Below, piece after piece: positions 20,341 through 29,719 of a DNA stretch of 64,000 nucleotides. Position 1 is the first letter of the stretch. Every line of letters starts with the position of its first letter. The notes under the pieces are model-generated. The model saw nothing but the letters and a program-made list of their open reading frames with translations, had not been told where the DNA came from and ran no database searches. A program made the position numbers and the translations under genes. Location of the stretch: contig NZ_CP062167.1 in NCBI RefSeq assembly GCF_014844055.1, positions 248,001-312,000 on the forward strand, read 5' to 3'. Source of the DNA: Aureimonas sp. OT7 (GTDB lineage Bacteria > Pseudomonadota > Alphaproteobacteria > Rhizobiales > Rhizobiaceae).

Positions 20341-23300
20341 GTGGCGTGCTGCTCGTCCGGCGCCTTCGGCAGACGTTTCGAGACGCGGCGCGCCAGGCCA
20401 TCCAGGAAGGTCAGGATGACCGGCACGAAGATCAGCGTCAGCACCGTGGACGAGATCAGCCCGCCGATCACTGCATGGGCCATCGGCGCGCGTTGCTCCC
20501 CTCCTTCGCCGAGGCCCAGCGCCAGCGGCAGCATGCCGAAGATCATCGCCAGCGTGGTCATGACGATGGGGCGCAGCCGTACCGCACCCGCCTCGGCAAG
20601 GCTGTCGCGCAGCGACAGTCCGCGCGCGCGCCCCTGGTTGGAGTAATCCACCAGCAGGATCGCGTTCTTGGTGACGAGGCCCATCAGCATGATGAAACCG
20701 ATGATCGAGAAGATGTTGAGCGTAGAGCCCGTCACCAGCAGGCCGACGAGCACGCCGATGAGCGACAGCGGCAGCGTCATCATGATGGCGAGCGGCTGGA
20801 TGAAGGAGCCGAACTGGGAGGCGAGGATCAGGTAGATGAAGATCACCGCCAGCGACAGCGCCTCCACCGCATAGCCCATGCTTTCGGCCATGTCCTCGGC
20901 CTCGCCGCCGAAGACGATCCGGTATCCCGCCGGCACGTCGACGGCCGCGATCTCGCGCGTCAGATCGGCGGTGACGTCGCCCAGCGCCCTGCCCTGCACA
21001 TTGGCCGAGATGCGGATTTCCCGCGAGAGGTCCTTGCGGGTGATCGATTCCGGTGCGACGCTTTCGATAACGTCCGCCACCTGCGACAGGAGAACGGTCG
21101 TCGGCCGCCCGTCCTCGCCGGTACGCCCTGTGGTCAGCGACAGGTTGCGAAGCTGGTCGGCGACCTCCCGGCCCTCGCGCGGCAGCCGCACCACGACGTC
21201 GTAGCTTTCGCCGTCCGGCGCATTCCAGACCGATATGGCGTCGCCCGCGATCAGCGGCCGCAGCGTTTCACCCACGGCCTCGATGGATACGCCAAGGTCG
21301 CTGGCCGCCTCGCGCCGGACCCGGATGGCATAGGTCGGCTTTTCGTTGTCGATCGAGGATTCCACCTCGACCGCGCCCGGTATCGCCTGCAGCCGTGTCT
21401 TGATCTCGTCCGAAATGCGCCGAAGCTCCTCCGGCCCGTCGCCCAGAACCGACACCTGAAGGGGTTTGGAAGCGGCGCCCCCGCCACCGTCGCCCATCGA
21501 GCTCTGGTTCACCGAAACCTCGAGGCCCGCCACGGAGGACAGGCGGTGGCGGATGGGCTCCGCGATGGCGCTGGTGGAGATGGATCGATCGCGCGCCGGC
21601 ACCAGTTGCACGGCCACATTGGCGGCATTGACGCCGCGCGCACCGCCGGCGTTGATGGTGGAATAGAAGCTCTGAACCTCTGGAAACTCGCGCAGCGCGG
21701 CCTCCACCTGCCGCACCTTGATGCCCATGTAGTCGAGCGATGAGCCCTGCGGACCCTCCACATAGACCGAGAACTCACCATTGTCGCTCGGCGGCAGGAA
21801 CTCGCCGCCGATCCGCGGCACCAGCATGAGGCTGCCGACGAAAATGGCGACTGCAGCAAATACCGTCAGGTAGCGATGCCGGAAACTCCAGTGGATGACC
21901 GACTTGTAGCGCACCGCCAGTCCTTCGAAGGCACGGTCGAAACGCGCCACCAGGCGGCCCAGCAGACCGCGTTTCGCATTGGGCGCCGTCGCCGGGTCGT
22001 ACCAGACGCTCGACAACATCGGATCGAGCGTAAAGGCGACGAACAGCGAGATGAGGACCGCAACCGAGACGGTGACGCCGAACTGCAGGAAGAACCGGCC
22101 GATGATGCCGCCCATGAAGGCGACGGGAAGGAACACGGCGACGATGCACAGGGTCGTCGCTACGACGGCGAGGCCGATCTCGTTGGTGCCGTCCAGCGCC
22201 GCCTGCTTGTGGCTCTTGCCCATGTTCAGGTGCCGCGTGATGTTTTCCCGCACCACGATGGCGTCGTCGATCAGAATGCCGATGGACAGCGACAGGGCCA
22301 TCAGCGTCATGGTGTTGAGCGTGAACCCCAGGAAATACATGACGGCGAACGTGCCGATGACGGAGATCGGCAGCGTCAGGCCGGTGATGACGGTCGAGCG
22401 CCAGGAATTGAGGAACAGGAAGACGATCAGCACCGTCAGCACGCCACCCTCGATGAGCGTGCGCTGTACCTCCGCCGCCTGAAGCGCGATGGGCCGCGAA
22501 TTGTCGCGGCTGACCGTCAGCGTCAGGCCCTCGGGCGACAGCTCGCGCGCCAGCACGTCGACTTCGGACCGAAGAGCCTCGGCCACGGCCACCGTGTTGG
22601 CGCCCTGCACCTTCACCACGTCGACGCCCAGCGCGCGGACGCCGTTGTAGCTGGCGGCGCTGGTCAGCTCGGCCCCGCCGTCCACCACTTCGGCTACATC
22701 CGACAGATAGATCGGATAGCCATTGTCCTGCGCGACGATGATCTGCGGAAAATCGGTGACATCGGAAAGCCGGCCCTCCACCGTCACGATGCGCTGCCCG
22801 ATGCCCGAGATCAGCGTGCCGGCGGCCCGGTCCTGGTTTTCGCGGCGTATCGCCGCCATGACCGTCGATACCGAAATGCCGTAGGCCTCCAGCCGCTCGG
22901 GGTCCATCAGAACGAGGACCTGGCGCGGGCTGCCGCCGACGATGGTCACCTGTCCGACGCCGGGAAGCACGCTGAGGCGGTTGACGATCACCTTGTCGGC
23001 CAGCGTCGTCATTTCCGGCAGGCTGCGGCTGTCCGAAAAGACCGCGACCGACAGAATCGGCTGGTCGTCGGGGTTGAAGCGCGTCACCTGCGGGGTATCG
23101 ACCTCGTCCGGGAAGACGGCGTCCAGCCGTGCCACCCGGTCACGCACCTCCTGCGCCGCCGCGCGCGAGTCGACGTCGAGGTCGAACTGGATGACGACGA
23201 CGGAGCGCCCCTCGTAGCTGTCGGAGGTGATGGTATCGATGCCGCCGATCGTGTTGACTTCGGTCTCGATGCGCCGCGTCACCTCGCTTTCCACCGTTTC

Positions 23301-23468
23301 GGGCGAGGCGCCCTCATAGGCGGTGACAACCACCACGACCGGCAGGTCGACCTCCGGAAACAGGTCGACCCCCAGCCGGTTGAACGAGAACAGGCCGACC
23401 ACCAGGATGGCCAGCATCATCATGGTGGCGAAGACGGGATGGCCGACGCTGACGCGGGTCAGGAACAT
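20331..23468 (-). CDS. RND efflux transporter, inner-membrane pump (AcrB/MexF-type)
   Basis: This 1045-residue RND pump uses the proton gradient to export hydrophobic compounds. Visible features are the first membrane helix after [18 protein letters not shown], the porter domain, a cluster of helices with [15 protein letters not shown] containing the conserved proton-relay Asp pair, and the matching second half ([45 protein letters not shown]). It is of full length. Its adaptor gene lies six bases upstream. No outer-membrane factor or dedicated regulator is adjacent, so the pump probably uses a TolC-like channel encoded elsewhere. Confidence 0.94.
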   Translation of the reverse strand: MFLTRVSVGHPVFATMMMLAILVVGLFSFNRLGVDLFPEVDLPVVVVVTAYEGASPETVESEVTRRIETEVNTIGGIDTITSDSYEGRSVVVIQFDLDVDSRAAAQEVRDRVARLDAVFPDEVDTPQVTRFNPDDQPILSVAVFSDSRSLPEMTTLADKVIVNRLSVLPGVGQVTIVGGSPRQVLVLMDPERLEAYGISVSTVMAAIRRENQDRAAGTLISGIGQRIVTVEGRLSDVTDFPQIIVAQDNGYPIYLSDVAEVVDGGAELTSAASYNGVRALGVDVVKVQGANTVAVAEALRSEVDVLARELSPEGLTLTVSRDNSRPIALQAAEVQRTLIEGGVLTVLIVFLFLNSWRSTVITGLTLPISVIGTFAVMYFLGFTLNTMTLMALSLSIGILIDDAIVVRENITRHLNMGKSHKQAALDGTNEIGLAVVATTLCIVAVFLPVAFMGGIIGRFFLQFGVTVSVAVLISLFVAFTLDPMLSSVWYDPATAPNAKRGLLGRLVARFDRAFEGLAVRYKSVIHWSFRHRYLTVFAAVAIFVGSLMLVPRIGGEFLPPSDNGEFSVYVEGPQGSSLDYMGIKVRQVEAALREFPEVQSFYSTINAGGARGVNAANVAVQLVPARDRSISTSAIAEPIRHRLSSVAGLEVSVNQSSMGDGGGGAASKPLQVSVLGDGPEELRRISDEIKTRLQAIPGAVEVESSIDNEKPTYAIRVRREAASDLGVSIEAVGETLRPLIAGDAISVWNAPDGESYDVVVRLPREGREVADQLRNLSLTTGRTGEDGRPTTVLLSQVADVIESVAPESITRKDLSREIRISANVQGRALGDVTADLTREIAAVDVPAGYRIVFGGEAEDMAESMGYAVEALSLAVIFIYLILASQFGSFIQPLAIMMTLPLSLIGVLVGLLVTGSTLNIFSIIGFIMLMGLVTKNAILLVDYSNQGRARGLSLRDSLAEAGAVRLRPIVMTTLAMIFGMLPLALGLGEGGEQRAPMAHAVIGGLISSTVLTLIFVPVILTFLDGLARRVSKRLPKAPDEQHATGA

Positions 23469-23474
23469 GCGGTG

Positions 23475-24593
23475 TCAGGCCCCGATTTCGATGGCGGTGT
23501 CGGCCTTCAGCGCCGGCAGCGGCGCGACGACCACCGTATCGCCCGGCGCCAGGCCTTCGGTGAAGGCCAGAAGCCCCTGCCGGGGCGGCACGGGATCCAC
23601 CGTCACGGCCTGGCGGACCAGCCGGCCGTCGACGACCTTCAGGACGAACTCACCGGCTTCGTCGCGCCGCAGGGCGGTTTCCGGCAGGGCGATGACGTCG
23701 CTGCGGCTGCCCGTGTCGAGGGTGCCCGTGGCGAACATCCCGCCCCTCAGGAGCCCGTCCTCGTTGGGCAGTTCCAGATAGACGCGGACCGTGCGCGAGC
23801 CTTCCACGGCGGTCGGCGCGATGCGCACGACCCGTGCCTCGAAGGTCCGGGCGGGCAGGCCGTTGATGGTCAGCCGGGCGATTTGTCCGGGCCGCACGTC
23901 GGCGACGCTGCCGGCCGGCACGCCGGCTTCCACTTCGATGATGTCGAGGTCCACCATCGAGAGCAGCTCGGTATTGATGGCGACGGTCTGCCCCGGCTCG
24001 ACCCGGCGCTCGGATATGACGCCGGCAAAGGGTGCCCGCACCGTGCCGTCCGCCAGGTTGCGATCCGCATCCGCAACTTCCGCGTCGAGCCCGCGCAACT
24101 GGGCCTCGAGGTTGGCCACGTTGGCCTCCGCCTCCAGCCGCACCGCCTCGGACGAGATGCCGCTGAGCCCAAGCCGGGCGCTGCGCGCCAGAACCGCCTG
24201 CGCCTGTCGAAGCTGCGCCTGCATCGCATCGCGCGAGGCACGACGCGCCGCCAGCGTGCTCTCCAGGGGAACGAGGTCGAATTGCAGCAGCACGTCGTCC
24301 TGCTCAACGGATTGCCCGATCTTCACCGCGACATCCTCGATCGTGCCCGACACCTGCGCCGCGATGATGGTGCGGCGTGCCGGCCGGAGCGTCCCGGTGA
24401 TCCGCAGATCGGCGGCGATGGTCTGGCTTTCGACGAGAGCCACCTCGACCGGAGAAAGCTCCAGCGGGCGCTCGGCCGTCTGGGTGGCCGTCCCGCCGGC
24501 GGCGGGCTCCTGCCCGTCGATTGCGACATAGGCGACGCCCGCCACGAGGGCGACGAGGACGAGGCTGATGAGGAACTTACGCGAACGGGCCAT
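23475..24593 (-). CDS. RND periplasmic adaptor (membrane fusion protein)
   Basis: A 372-residue HlyD/AcrA-family protein. It opens with a membrane anchor (MARSRKFLISLVLVALVAGV), then a barrel-sandwich hybrid half-motif (QVSGTIEDVAVKIGQSVEQDDVLLQFD), a coiled-coil hairpin rich in Ala, Glu and Leu, the returning half-motif (VRAPFAGVISERRVEPGQTV) and a beta-barrel. ATG 24593 is chosen because the anchor begins there; no good ribosome site is visible, and the open frame upstream runs into the neighbouring gene. It links the pump to an outer-membrane channel. Confidence 0.92.
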   Translation of the reverse strand: MARSRKFLISLVLVALVAGVAYVAIDGQEPAAGGTATQTAERPLELSPVEVALVESQTIAADLRITGTLRPARRTIIAAQVSGTIEDVAVKIGQSVEQDDVLLQFDLVPLESTLAARRASRDAMQAQLRQAQAVLARSARLGLSGISSEAVRLEAEANVANLEAQLRGLDAEVADADRNLADGTVRAPFAGVISERRVEPGQTVAINTELLSMVDLDIIEVEAGVPAGSVADVRPGQIARLTINGLPARTFEARVVRIAPTAVEGSRTVRVYLELPNEDGLLRGGMFATGTLDTGSRSDVIALPETALRRDEAGEFVLKVVDGRLVRQAVTVDPVPPRQGLLAFTEGLAPGDTVVVAPLPALKADTAIEIGA

Positions 24594-24705
24594 CAGGAAA
24601 AGTGCCGGATAAGGGATTCGGGATGCACGGGACAGTGCCCTGCGATGATGGTCTATTAAGGGCCGAAGCTGCGGATGTGAATTCGATTGCCCTCGCAACC
24701 GGCTA

Positions 24706-27345
24706 TCAGCGATCGAGCTCCAGCTCGACATGGCGGATCGTCATGTCTTCGCCCGGCGGCTGGCGGACGAAGCCCAGTTCCTGCGCAAGCGCCAGCATAG
24801 AGGTGTTCTCGGCCAGCACTTCGGCGAAGACGCGGCGCATGCCCCGTGCCCGGGCATAGGACAGGATCTTCTGCATCAGCGCGTAGCCGAGGCCTTTGCC
24901 CTTCTGGTCGGAGCGGACCATGATGCCGAACTCTCCCTCGATGCCTTCCGCGTCCGTCACGATGCGGGCCGCGCCCAGAATGGCGCTCTCCGGGTCGCCG
25001 GCCTCCCGGGCCACGAAGGCCATTTCGCGGCTGTAGTCGATTTGCGTAAGGCGGGCCGCAAAGGTGTGCCCGATGTTTCGGATCGGCGCGAAGAAGCGCA
25101 GCCGGATATCCTCGGGCGCGCTGCGCGACAGCATGTCGATGAGCGCATTTTCGTCTTCCGGGCGGATCGGCGCGAGCTCGAACGCGCGTCCGCCCCGCAG
25201 CGTCACCGTTTCCTCCAGCTCCTGCGGGTATGGCAGGATGGCAAAGCGCGCCGACCCCGCACCCGAGGCGGCACGCACGGCGATGCGCGCATCCAGCGCG
25301 ACGATGCCGTTGCCATCCGCCAGAAGGGGGTTGATATCCAGCTCCACCAGTTCCGGATGATCCACCAGCATCTGCGACAGCTTCACCAGTGTCGTCGCAA
25401 GCTGGCCCACTTCGCCGCCCATCAGCCGCGCGATGCGCGTTCGGCCGATCATTTCGCGCGCCAGCAGCATGTTGAGCGGCGGCAGGCCGATGGCCCGGTC
25501 GCGGATCACCTCCGCCGCCGTACCACCCTGCCCGACCACCAGCACCGGCCCGAAGACGGCGTCGAGGCCGACGCCGACGATCACCTCGTGGGCACCATGG
25601 CGGCGGATCATCTTCTGGACGGAGAAGCCCTCGATCCGCGCGTCGGGACGAAACTCGGCAACCCGCTTCAGCATGTGCAGGGCCGCGTCGCGCACCGACT
25701 CGGCGCTATCCAGCTCCAGCCGCACGCCCCCGACATCGGATTTGTGCACGATATCGTCCGACAGGATCTTCAGCACCACCGGAAAGCCGATCCGCGCGGC
25801 GATTTCCGCCGCCATCTCCGGGTCCGGCGCAGTGCCCGTCGCCGCCGTCGGAATGCCGTAGGCCGCCAGGAATGCCAGGGCCTCGGGCGCGCTCAGCACC
25901 GGGCGGCCGGCACGCAGCGCGCCCGCGATCACCGCAGCGGCCGCGTCCCTGTCCACCCGCTCTGCCACCAAAGCGGGCGGTGTTTCCATGAGCATGTCCT
26001 GGTTGTGGCGATAATTGACGAGCTGCATGAAGGCGCGCACCGCCTCGTCCGGCGTATCGTAGGTCGGCACGCCCCGTTCGGCGAAGAGCCGGCGCGAATC
26101 GCGTGCGGCGCGCTCGCCCAGCCAGCATGTGACGACGGGCCGGTTGCGGGTCGCATCCAGCGTCCGGATCGTGGCGCGGGCGGCCTCGACTCCGTCGGCG
26201 ATGGCCGTCGGGCAGTTCATCACAAGGACGGCGTCCTGCCCATCATCGTCGAGCAAGGCGGACAGCGCGTCGGCATAGCGCGCGTCGTCGGCTTCGCGCA
26301 GCATGTCGACGGGGTCGCCCTGCCGCCAGTTGTTTGGAAGGACACCCGACAGGCGCGCCCGCGTGGCATCGGACAGCTCCGCAAGCCGCCCGCCATGGCG
26401 TTCCACCGCGTCGGCGGCCAGGATGGCCGCGCCGCCGCCATTGGTCAGGATGGCCAGGCGGTCGCCGCGCGGGCGTATGCCGGATGCCAGGGTGCCCACC
26501 GCCTCGAACAATTCGCGAAGCGTGGCCACCTGCAGCATGCCGGCCCGCCGGCAGGCCGCGGCGAAGACGTCCTCCGCATCGGCGAGCTCTTCCATATGCG
26601 TCGCCGCGGCGGCTCGCCCGCGCGCCCGGCCGGCCTTGATGACGACGATGGGCTTGGTGCGCGCCGCCAGCCGTGCGGCGGACATGAACTTGCGCGCCTC
26701 GGTCACCGTCTCGACGAAGAGAAGGATGGACTTCGTGCGGCCATCGACGGCCAGATAGTCGAGCAGGTCGCCCAGATCCACGTCGCACATGTCGCCCACC
26801 GACACGACATGCGAAAAGCCGATGCCGCGCACGTCCGCCCAGTCCAGCACCGCCGTCGCGATGGCCCCCGACTGGCTCACGAAGGCGATATCGCCGTTGC
26901 GGGGCCTGAGGTGTGCGAAGCTGGCGTTGATGCCGGCGCGCGGCGAGATGAAGCCGATGCAATTGGGCCCGACGATGCGCAGCGTATGCGGCCGCGCCGC
27001 CTCCAGGAGATCGGCGCGCAAGGCCTCGTCCTCGAAGCCGGACGAGATCACCACGGCGGCCCGGCATCCGGCTTCCCCCAGCTGGCCGATCAGCTCCGGC
27101 ACGCCCGGCGCCGGGGTCGCGATGACGGCAAGGTCGGGCGCGGCGGGCAGCGAGCGCACATCGGGATAGGCGACCGTTGAGCGGATCGCGCTCTCGTGCG
27201 GGTTGACCGGCATGACCGGGCCCTTGAAGCCGGCGCCGAACAGGTTGCGCGCCAGCACCTCGCCAACGGAGCGGAAACGGTTGCTGGCGCCGATCAGGGC
27301 GATGGCGCGCGGCTGAAACAGCGCATCGAGATTGCGTGTCGACAT
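24706..27345 (-). CDS. NDP-forming acyl-CoA synthetase domains fused to a GNAT acetyltransferase (Pat-like)
   Basis: This 879-residue protein has the Pat/YfiQ layout: CoA-binding domain (DALFQPRAIALIGASNRFRS), succinyl-CoA-ligase-like domain, ATP-grasp domain (AAEIAARIGFPVVLKILSDDIVHKSDVGGV) and a C-terminal GNAT domain (about 700-879) with the acetyl-CoA loop QKGKGLGYALM. Family members acetylate lysines, notably in AMP-forming CoA ligases. The phospho-His region of active ADP-forming synthetases, usually SHTGALAG, reads ATHMEELADAEDVF: the His is kept but the following Thr-Gly-Ala is lost. It may act as a protein acetyltransferase, an acetate-CoA ligase, or both; the first is favoured. The two CoA ligases at 11.9-19.2 kb would be natural targets. 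Confidence 0.88.
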   Translation of the reverse strand: MSTRNLDALFQPRAIALIGASNRFRSVGEVLARNLFGAGFKGPVMPVNPHESAIRSTVAYPDVRSLPAAPDLAVIATPAPGVPELIGQLGEAGCRAAVVISSGFEDEALRADLLEAARPHTLRIVGPNCIGFISPRAGINASFAHLRPRNGDIAFVSQSGAIATAVLDWADVRGIGFSHVVSVGDMCDVDLGDLLDYLAVDGRTKSILLFVETVTEARKFMSAARLAARTKPIVVIKAGRARGRAAAATHMEELADAEDVFAAACRRAGMLQVATLRELFEAVGTLASGIRPRGDRLAILTNGGGAAILAADAVERHGGRLAELSDATRARLSGVLPNNWRQGDPVDMLREADDARYADALSALLDDDGQDAVLVMNCPTAIADGVEAARATIRTLDATRNRPVVTCWLGERAARDSRRLFAERGVPTYDTPDEAVRAFMQLVNYRHNQDMLMETPPALVAERVDRDAAAAVIAGALRAGRPVLSAPEALAFLAAYGIPTAATGTAPDPEMAAEIAARIGFPVVLKILSDDIVHKSDVGGVRLELDSAESVRDAALHMLKRVAEFRPDARIEGFSVQKMIRRHGAHEVIVGVGLDAVFGPVLVVGQGGTAAEVIRDRAIGLPPLNMLLAREMIGRTRIARLMGGEVGQLATTLVKLSQMLVDHPELVELDINPLLADGNGIVALDARIAVRAASGAGSARFAILPYPQELEETVTLRGGRAFELAPIRPEDENALIDMLSRSAPEDIRLRFFAPIRNIGHTFAARLTQIDYSREMAFVAREAGDPESAILGAARIVTDAEGIEGEFGIMVRSDQKGKGLGYALMQKILSYARARGMRRVFAEVLAENTSMLALAQELGFVRQPPGEDMTIRHVELELDR

Positions 27346-27429
27346 CGTCGCTCCCGTCGTCCAGGCGGTTTACCTTGACCCCATGTGAAATACTATAGGT
27401 TGGCTGCAATGACACCGGACGGAGTAGAA

Positions 27430-28380
27430 ATGACCGGAAGCCCCCTTCACCATGTTTCGATCATCGCCGGCCAGGCGCGCCAGAATCACCAGTTCTATAC
27501 GGATATCCTCGGGCTGCGCATGGTGAAGCAGACGGTGAATTTCGATGACCCGTCCTCCTACCATCTCTACTACGGGGATGAGGCGGGTACGCCCGGCAGC
27601 CTCATCACCTTCTTCCCCTGGGAACACGTCGCCCCCGGCCGGCTGGGTGTCGGCGAAACCCAGGAAACCGTCTTCCGGGTGCCGGAAGGCGCCCTCGGCT
27701 TCTGGCTACACCGCTTCCTGGAAAAGGGCGTCGTGCACGAAAGCATCGAGAAGCGGTTCGGCCAATCGGCCTTGCCCTTCCGCGACGTTCACGGAACACG
27801 GCTTGCGCTCGTCAGCGTGCCCGGCATGGAGGCCGAGCCCGCCTATACGGGCGGCCCGGTCGCAGCGGATCATGCGATCCGGGGTCTGCATGGGGTGAGC
27901 CTGCTTCTGGAGGAAGCCCAGCCCACCGCCGATATCCTGACGGAGGTGTTCGGCTACGAGCGCGGCGCGACCGAGGATACGACCACGCGCTACACCCTGC
28001 CCGGAAATCCGAAGGGCGGAACCATCGACATCCGGGCCGTGGGCGGCTTCCTGAAGCCCCGGCCGGGCGGCGGAACGGTGCATCATATCGCCTTCCGCGC
28101 CCGCGACGACGACGAGCAGGCCGCGATGGTGAAGCGGCTTTCAGCCGAATTCGGGCTGCAGACGACGGAACAGAAGGAGCGCAAATATTTCCGCTCGGTC
28201 TATTTTCGCGAGCCGGGTCACGTCCTGTTCGAGATCGCGACCGACGCCCCCGGCTTTAGTATCGACGAGGCGCCCGACAGCCTTGGCACCCGCCTGATGC
28301 TGCCCGAACCGTTCGAGCCGATGCGCGCCGAGATCGAGGCGGAGCTGCCGCCTTTCATGAACGATCGGCCGTCGGCCTGA
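27430..28380 (+). CDS. Ring-cleaving dioxygenase/glyoxalase-fold protein (MhqO-type)
   Basis: A 316-residue protein with two vicinal-oxygen-chelate modules. The first begins HHVSIIAGQARQNHQFYTDILGLRMVKQTVNFDDP, the second GLHGVSLLLEEAQPTADILTEVFGY. Metal ligand candidates are the His in the first line, His in TVHHIAFRA and Glu in HVLFEIATD. Family members such as MhqO/LinE-like enzymes open hydroquinone or catechol rings using Fe(II). ATG 27430 is chosen for GGAG five bases upstream; ATG 27409 is in frame but has no ribosome site. Its end overlaps the flavin monooxygenase by 26 bases, tail to tail. It pairs functionally with quinone detoxification, by family knowledge. Confidence 0.83.
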   Translation: MTGSPLHHVSIIAGQARQNHQFYTDILGLRMVKQTVNFDDPSSYHLYYGDEAGTPGSLITFFPWEHVAPGRLGVGETQETVFRVPEGALGFWLHRFLEKGVVHESIEKRFGQSALPFRDVHGTRLALVSVPGMEAEPAYTGGPVAADHAIRGLHGVSLLLEEAQPTADILTEVFGYERGATEDTTTRYTLPGNPKGGTIDIRAVGGFLKPRPGGGTVHHIAFRARDDDEQAAMVKRLSAEFGLQTTEQKERKYFRSVYFREPGHVLFEIATDAPGFSIDEAPDSLGTRLMLPEPFEPMRAEIEAELPPFMNDRPSA

Positions 28381-29587
28381 CACCGGCCAGAATCTGCGGC
28401 GCAACATGCTCGGGCCTAAAGCCCATGCCGATCAGCCGGCCCGTGACATGCGCCAGCACCGGCCACCGGGCGATCCCCTTCAGGAAGCCGGGGGGCCCGC
28501 CCTTGTCCCCGGATGCGCGACGCCGTGCCGCCGCGCTTTGCATCATCAACTGCACCTTCTGCGTGGCGCGCGTCGGAAAGCCGCGCCGCCGCTGGACGGC
28601 CGCCAGATCGCGGTCGCCCATCATGCCCGCCAGAAGCGGGCCGGACAGGATATTGGCTGCCGCCACGGCATCCTGGATGGCGAGATTGACCCCGACGCCC
28701 CCGATGGGCGACATCGCATGCGCGGCATCGCCGATGCACAGGAGGCCCGGCCGCCACCATTTTTCGAGCCGGTCGATCCGCACGCTCAAAAGATGGACAT
28801 CGTCCCAGCTCCGCACCTCGTCCAGCCGCTCCGGCGGCAGCGGCGAGAGCTGGCGCACCGCATCGCGGAAGGCTTCCAGCCCCTTTTCCCGATGCGCGTC
28901 GAAGCTGCCCTTGCGGACCACGAAGCCGCATTGCCAGTAGTCCCCACGGTCGATCATCACCAGGCCCTGCTGCGGCCCGGCATGGCCCATGGTCTCGGCC
29001 GGATCGCCCGGCTGGTGCGACAGGCGAAACCACAGCACGTCGCTGGGGGCTCCGAAGGCACGGGACCTCAGGCCCGACAATCCCCGCAGGATGGAGTTGC
29101 GGCCTTCGGCCACTACCGTCAGGTCGGCCCGGAGGTCGCGGCTGCCCTCAGGCGTGCGCACGCGGATGCCGACGACGCGCCCGTCCTCTTCCAGCAACGC
29201 TTCCGATTGGGTTTCCATCATCAACCGGAAGCACGGCAGCCGCGAAGCCTCGCCAGACAGGTAGTTCAGGAAATCCCATTGCGGCATGAAGGCGATGTAG
29301 CGGGTCGCCACCGGAAGGCGCGAAAAATCCGCCACGCGGAAGGTGGTCCCGGCGATCTCCGCACTGAGGGTTTCGGCTCGCGTATGAGGCAGCTTCAGGA
29401 GCCCGTCGATGAGCCCGAGTTCGCGCATCACCTCCAGCGTCGAGGGGTGGATCGTGTCGCCCCGGAAGTCGCGCAGGAAATCCGGGTGCTTCTCCACGAC
29501 GGTGACGTGGACGCCGGCCCGGGCCATCAGGTAGCCCAGCATCATCCCGGCCGGGCCGCCTCCCGCCACGATACAGGTCTGTGCCAT
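28355..29587 (-). CDS. FAD-dependent aromatic monooxygenase-like oxidoreductase
   Basis: This 410-residue flavoprotein of the PHBH/UbiH group has the dinucleotide motif GGGPAGMMLGYLMARAG at the N-terminus, the second NAD/FAD motif ADLTVVAEGRNS, and the third motif LLCIGDAAHAMSPIGGVGVN. It would hydroxylate an aromatic or polyene substrate using NAD(P)H and oxygen; the substrate is not evident. It faces a ring-cleaving dioxygenase (27430) tail to tail and a GMC oxidoreductase head to head, which fits an aromatic or terpenoid catabolic patch. ATG 29587 follows GAGGGAGAGG. Confidence 0.87.
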   Translation of the reverse strand: MAQTCIVAGGGPAGMMLGYLMARAGVHVTVVEKHPDFLRDFRGDTIHPSTLEVMRELGLIDGLLKLPHTRAETLSAEIAGTTFRVADFSRLPVATRYIAFMPQWDFLNYLSGEASRLPCFRLMMETQSEALLEEDGRVVGIRVRTPEGSRDLRADLTVVAEGRNSILRGLSGLRSRAFGAPSDVLWFRLSHQPGDPAETMGHAGPQQGLVMIDRGDYWQCGFVVRKGSFDAHREKGLEAFRDAVRQLSPLPPERLDEVRSWDDVHLLSVRIDRLEKWWRPGLLCIGDAAHAMSPIGGVGVNLAIQDAVAAANILSGPLLAGMMGDRDLAAVQRRRGFPTRATQKVQLMMQSAAARRRASGDKGGPPGFLKGIARWPVLAHVTGRLIGMGFRPEHVAPQILAGVRPTADRS

Positions 29588-29719
29588 CCGCCTCTCCCTC
29601 TTACGTCGAAAGGATCACTTTTCATCGATGCGCCGGGCTGCAAGAACAGCCGCAGCGATACACAATTTCATTTTCAATATCTCGTTTCCGGAACTTACGC
29701 AGAGGGCGGTTTTCCTGCC

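Noticed and set aside
21876..24659. Very long plus-strand open frame (927 residues) opposite the RND pump and adaptor
   Set aside because: It is antisense to two clear genes, its protein is low-complexity and rich in Arg, His, Asp and Gln, and shows no family motif. Such frames are expected in GC-rich DNA.
24594..24731. Longer adaptor protein starting at 24731
   Set aside because: The extra 46 residues would overlap the Pat-like gene and lie before the membrane anchor; they look like out-of-frame translation.
27374..27403. Sigma70 promoter in front of the dioxygenase gene
   Set aside because: TTGACC and ACTATA are present, but the spacing of about 10 bases does not fit a promoter, so no feature was called.
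27385..27430. Dioxygenase start at 27385 or 27409
   Set aside because: Only ATG 27430 has a ribosome site (GGAG five bases upstream), and the conserved domain starts directly after it.
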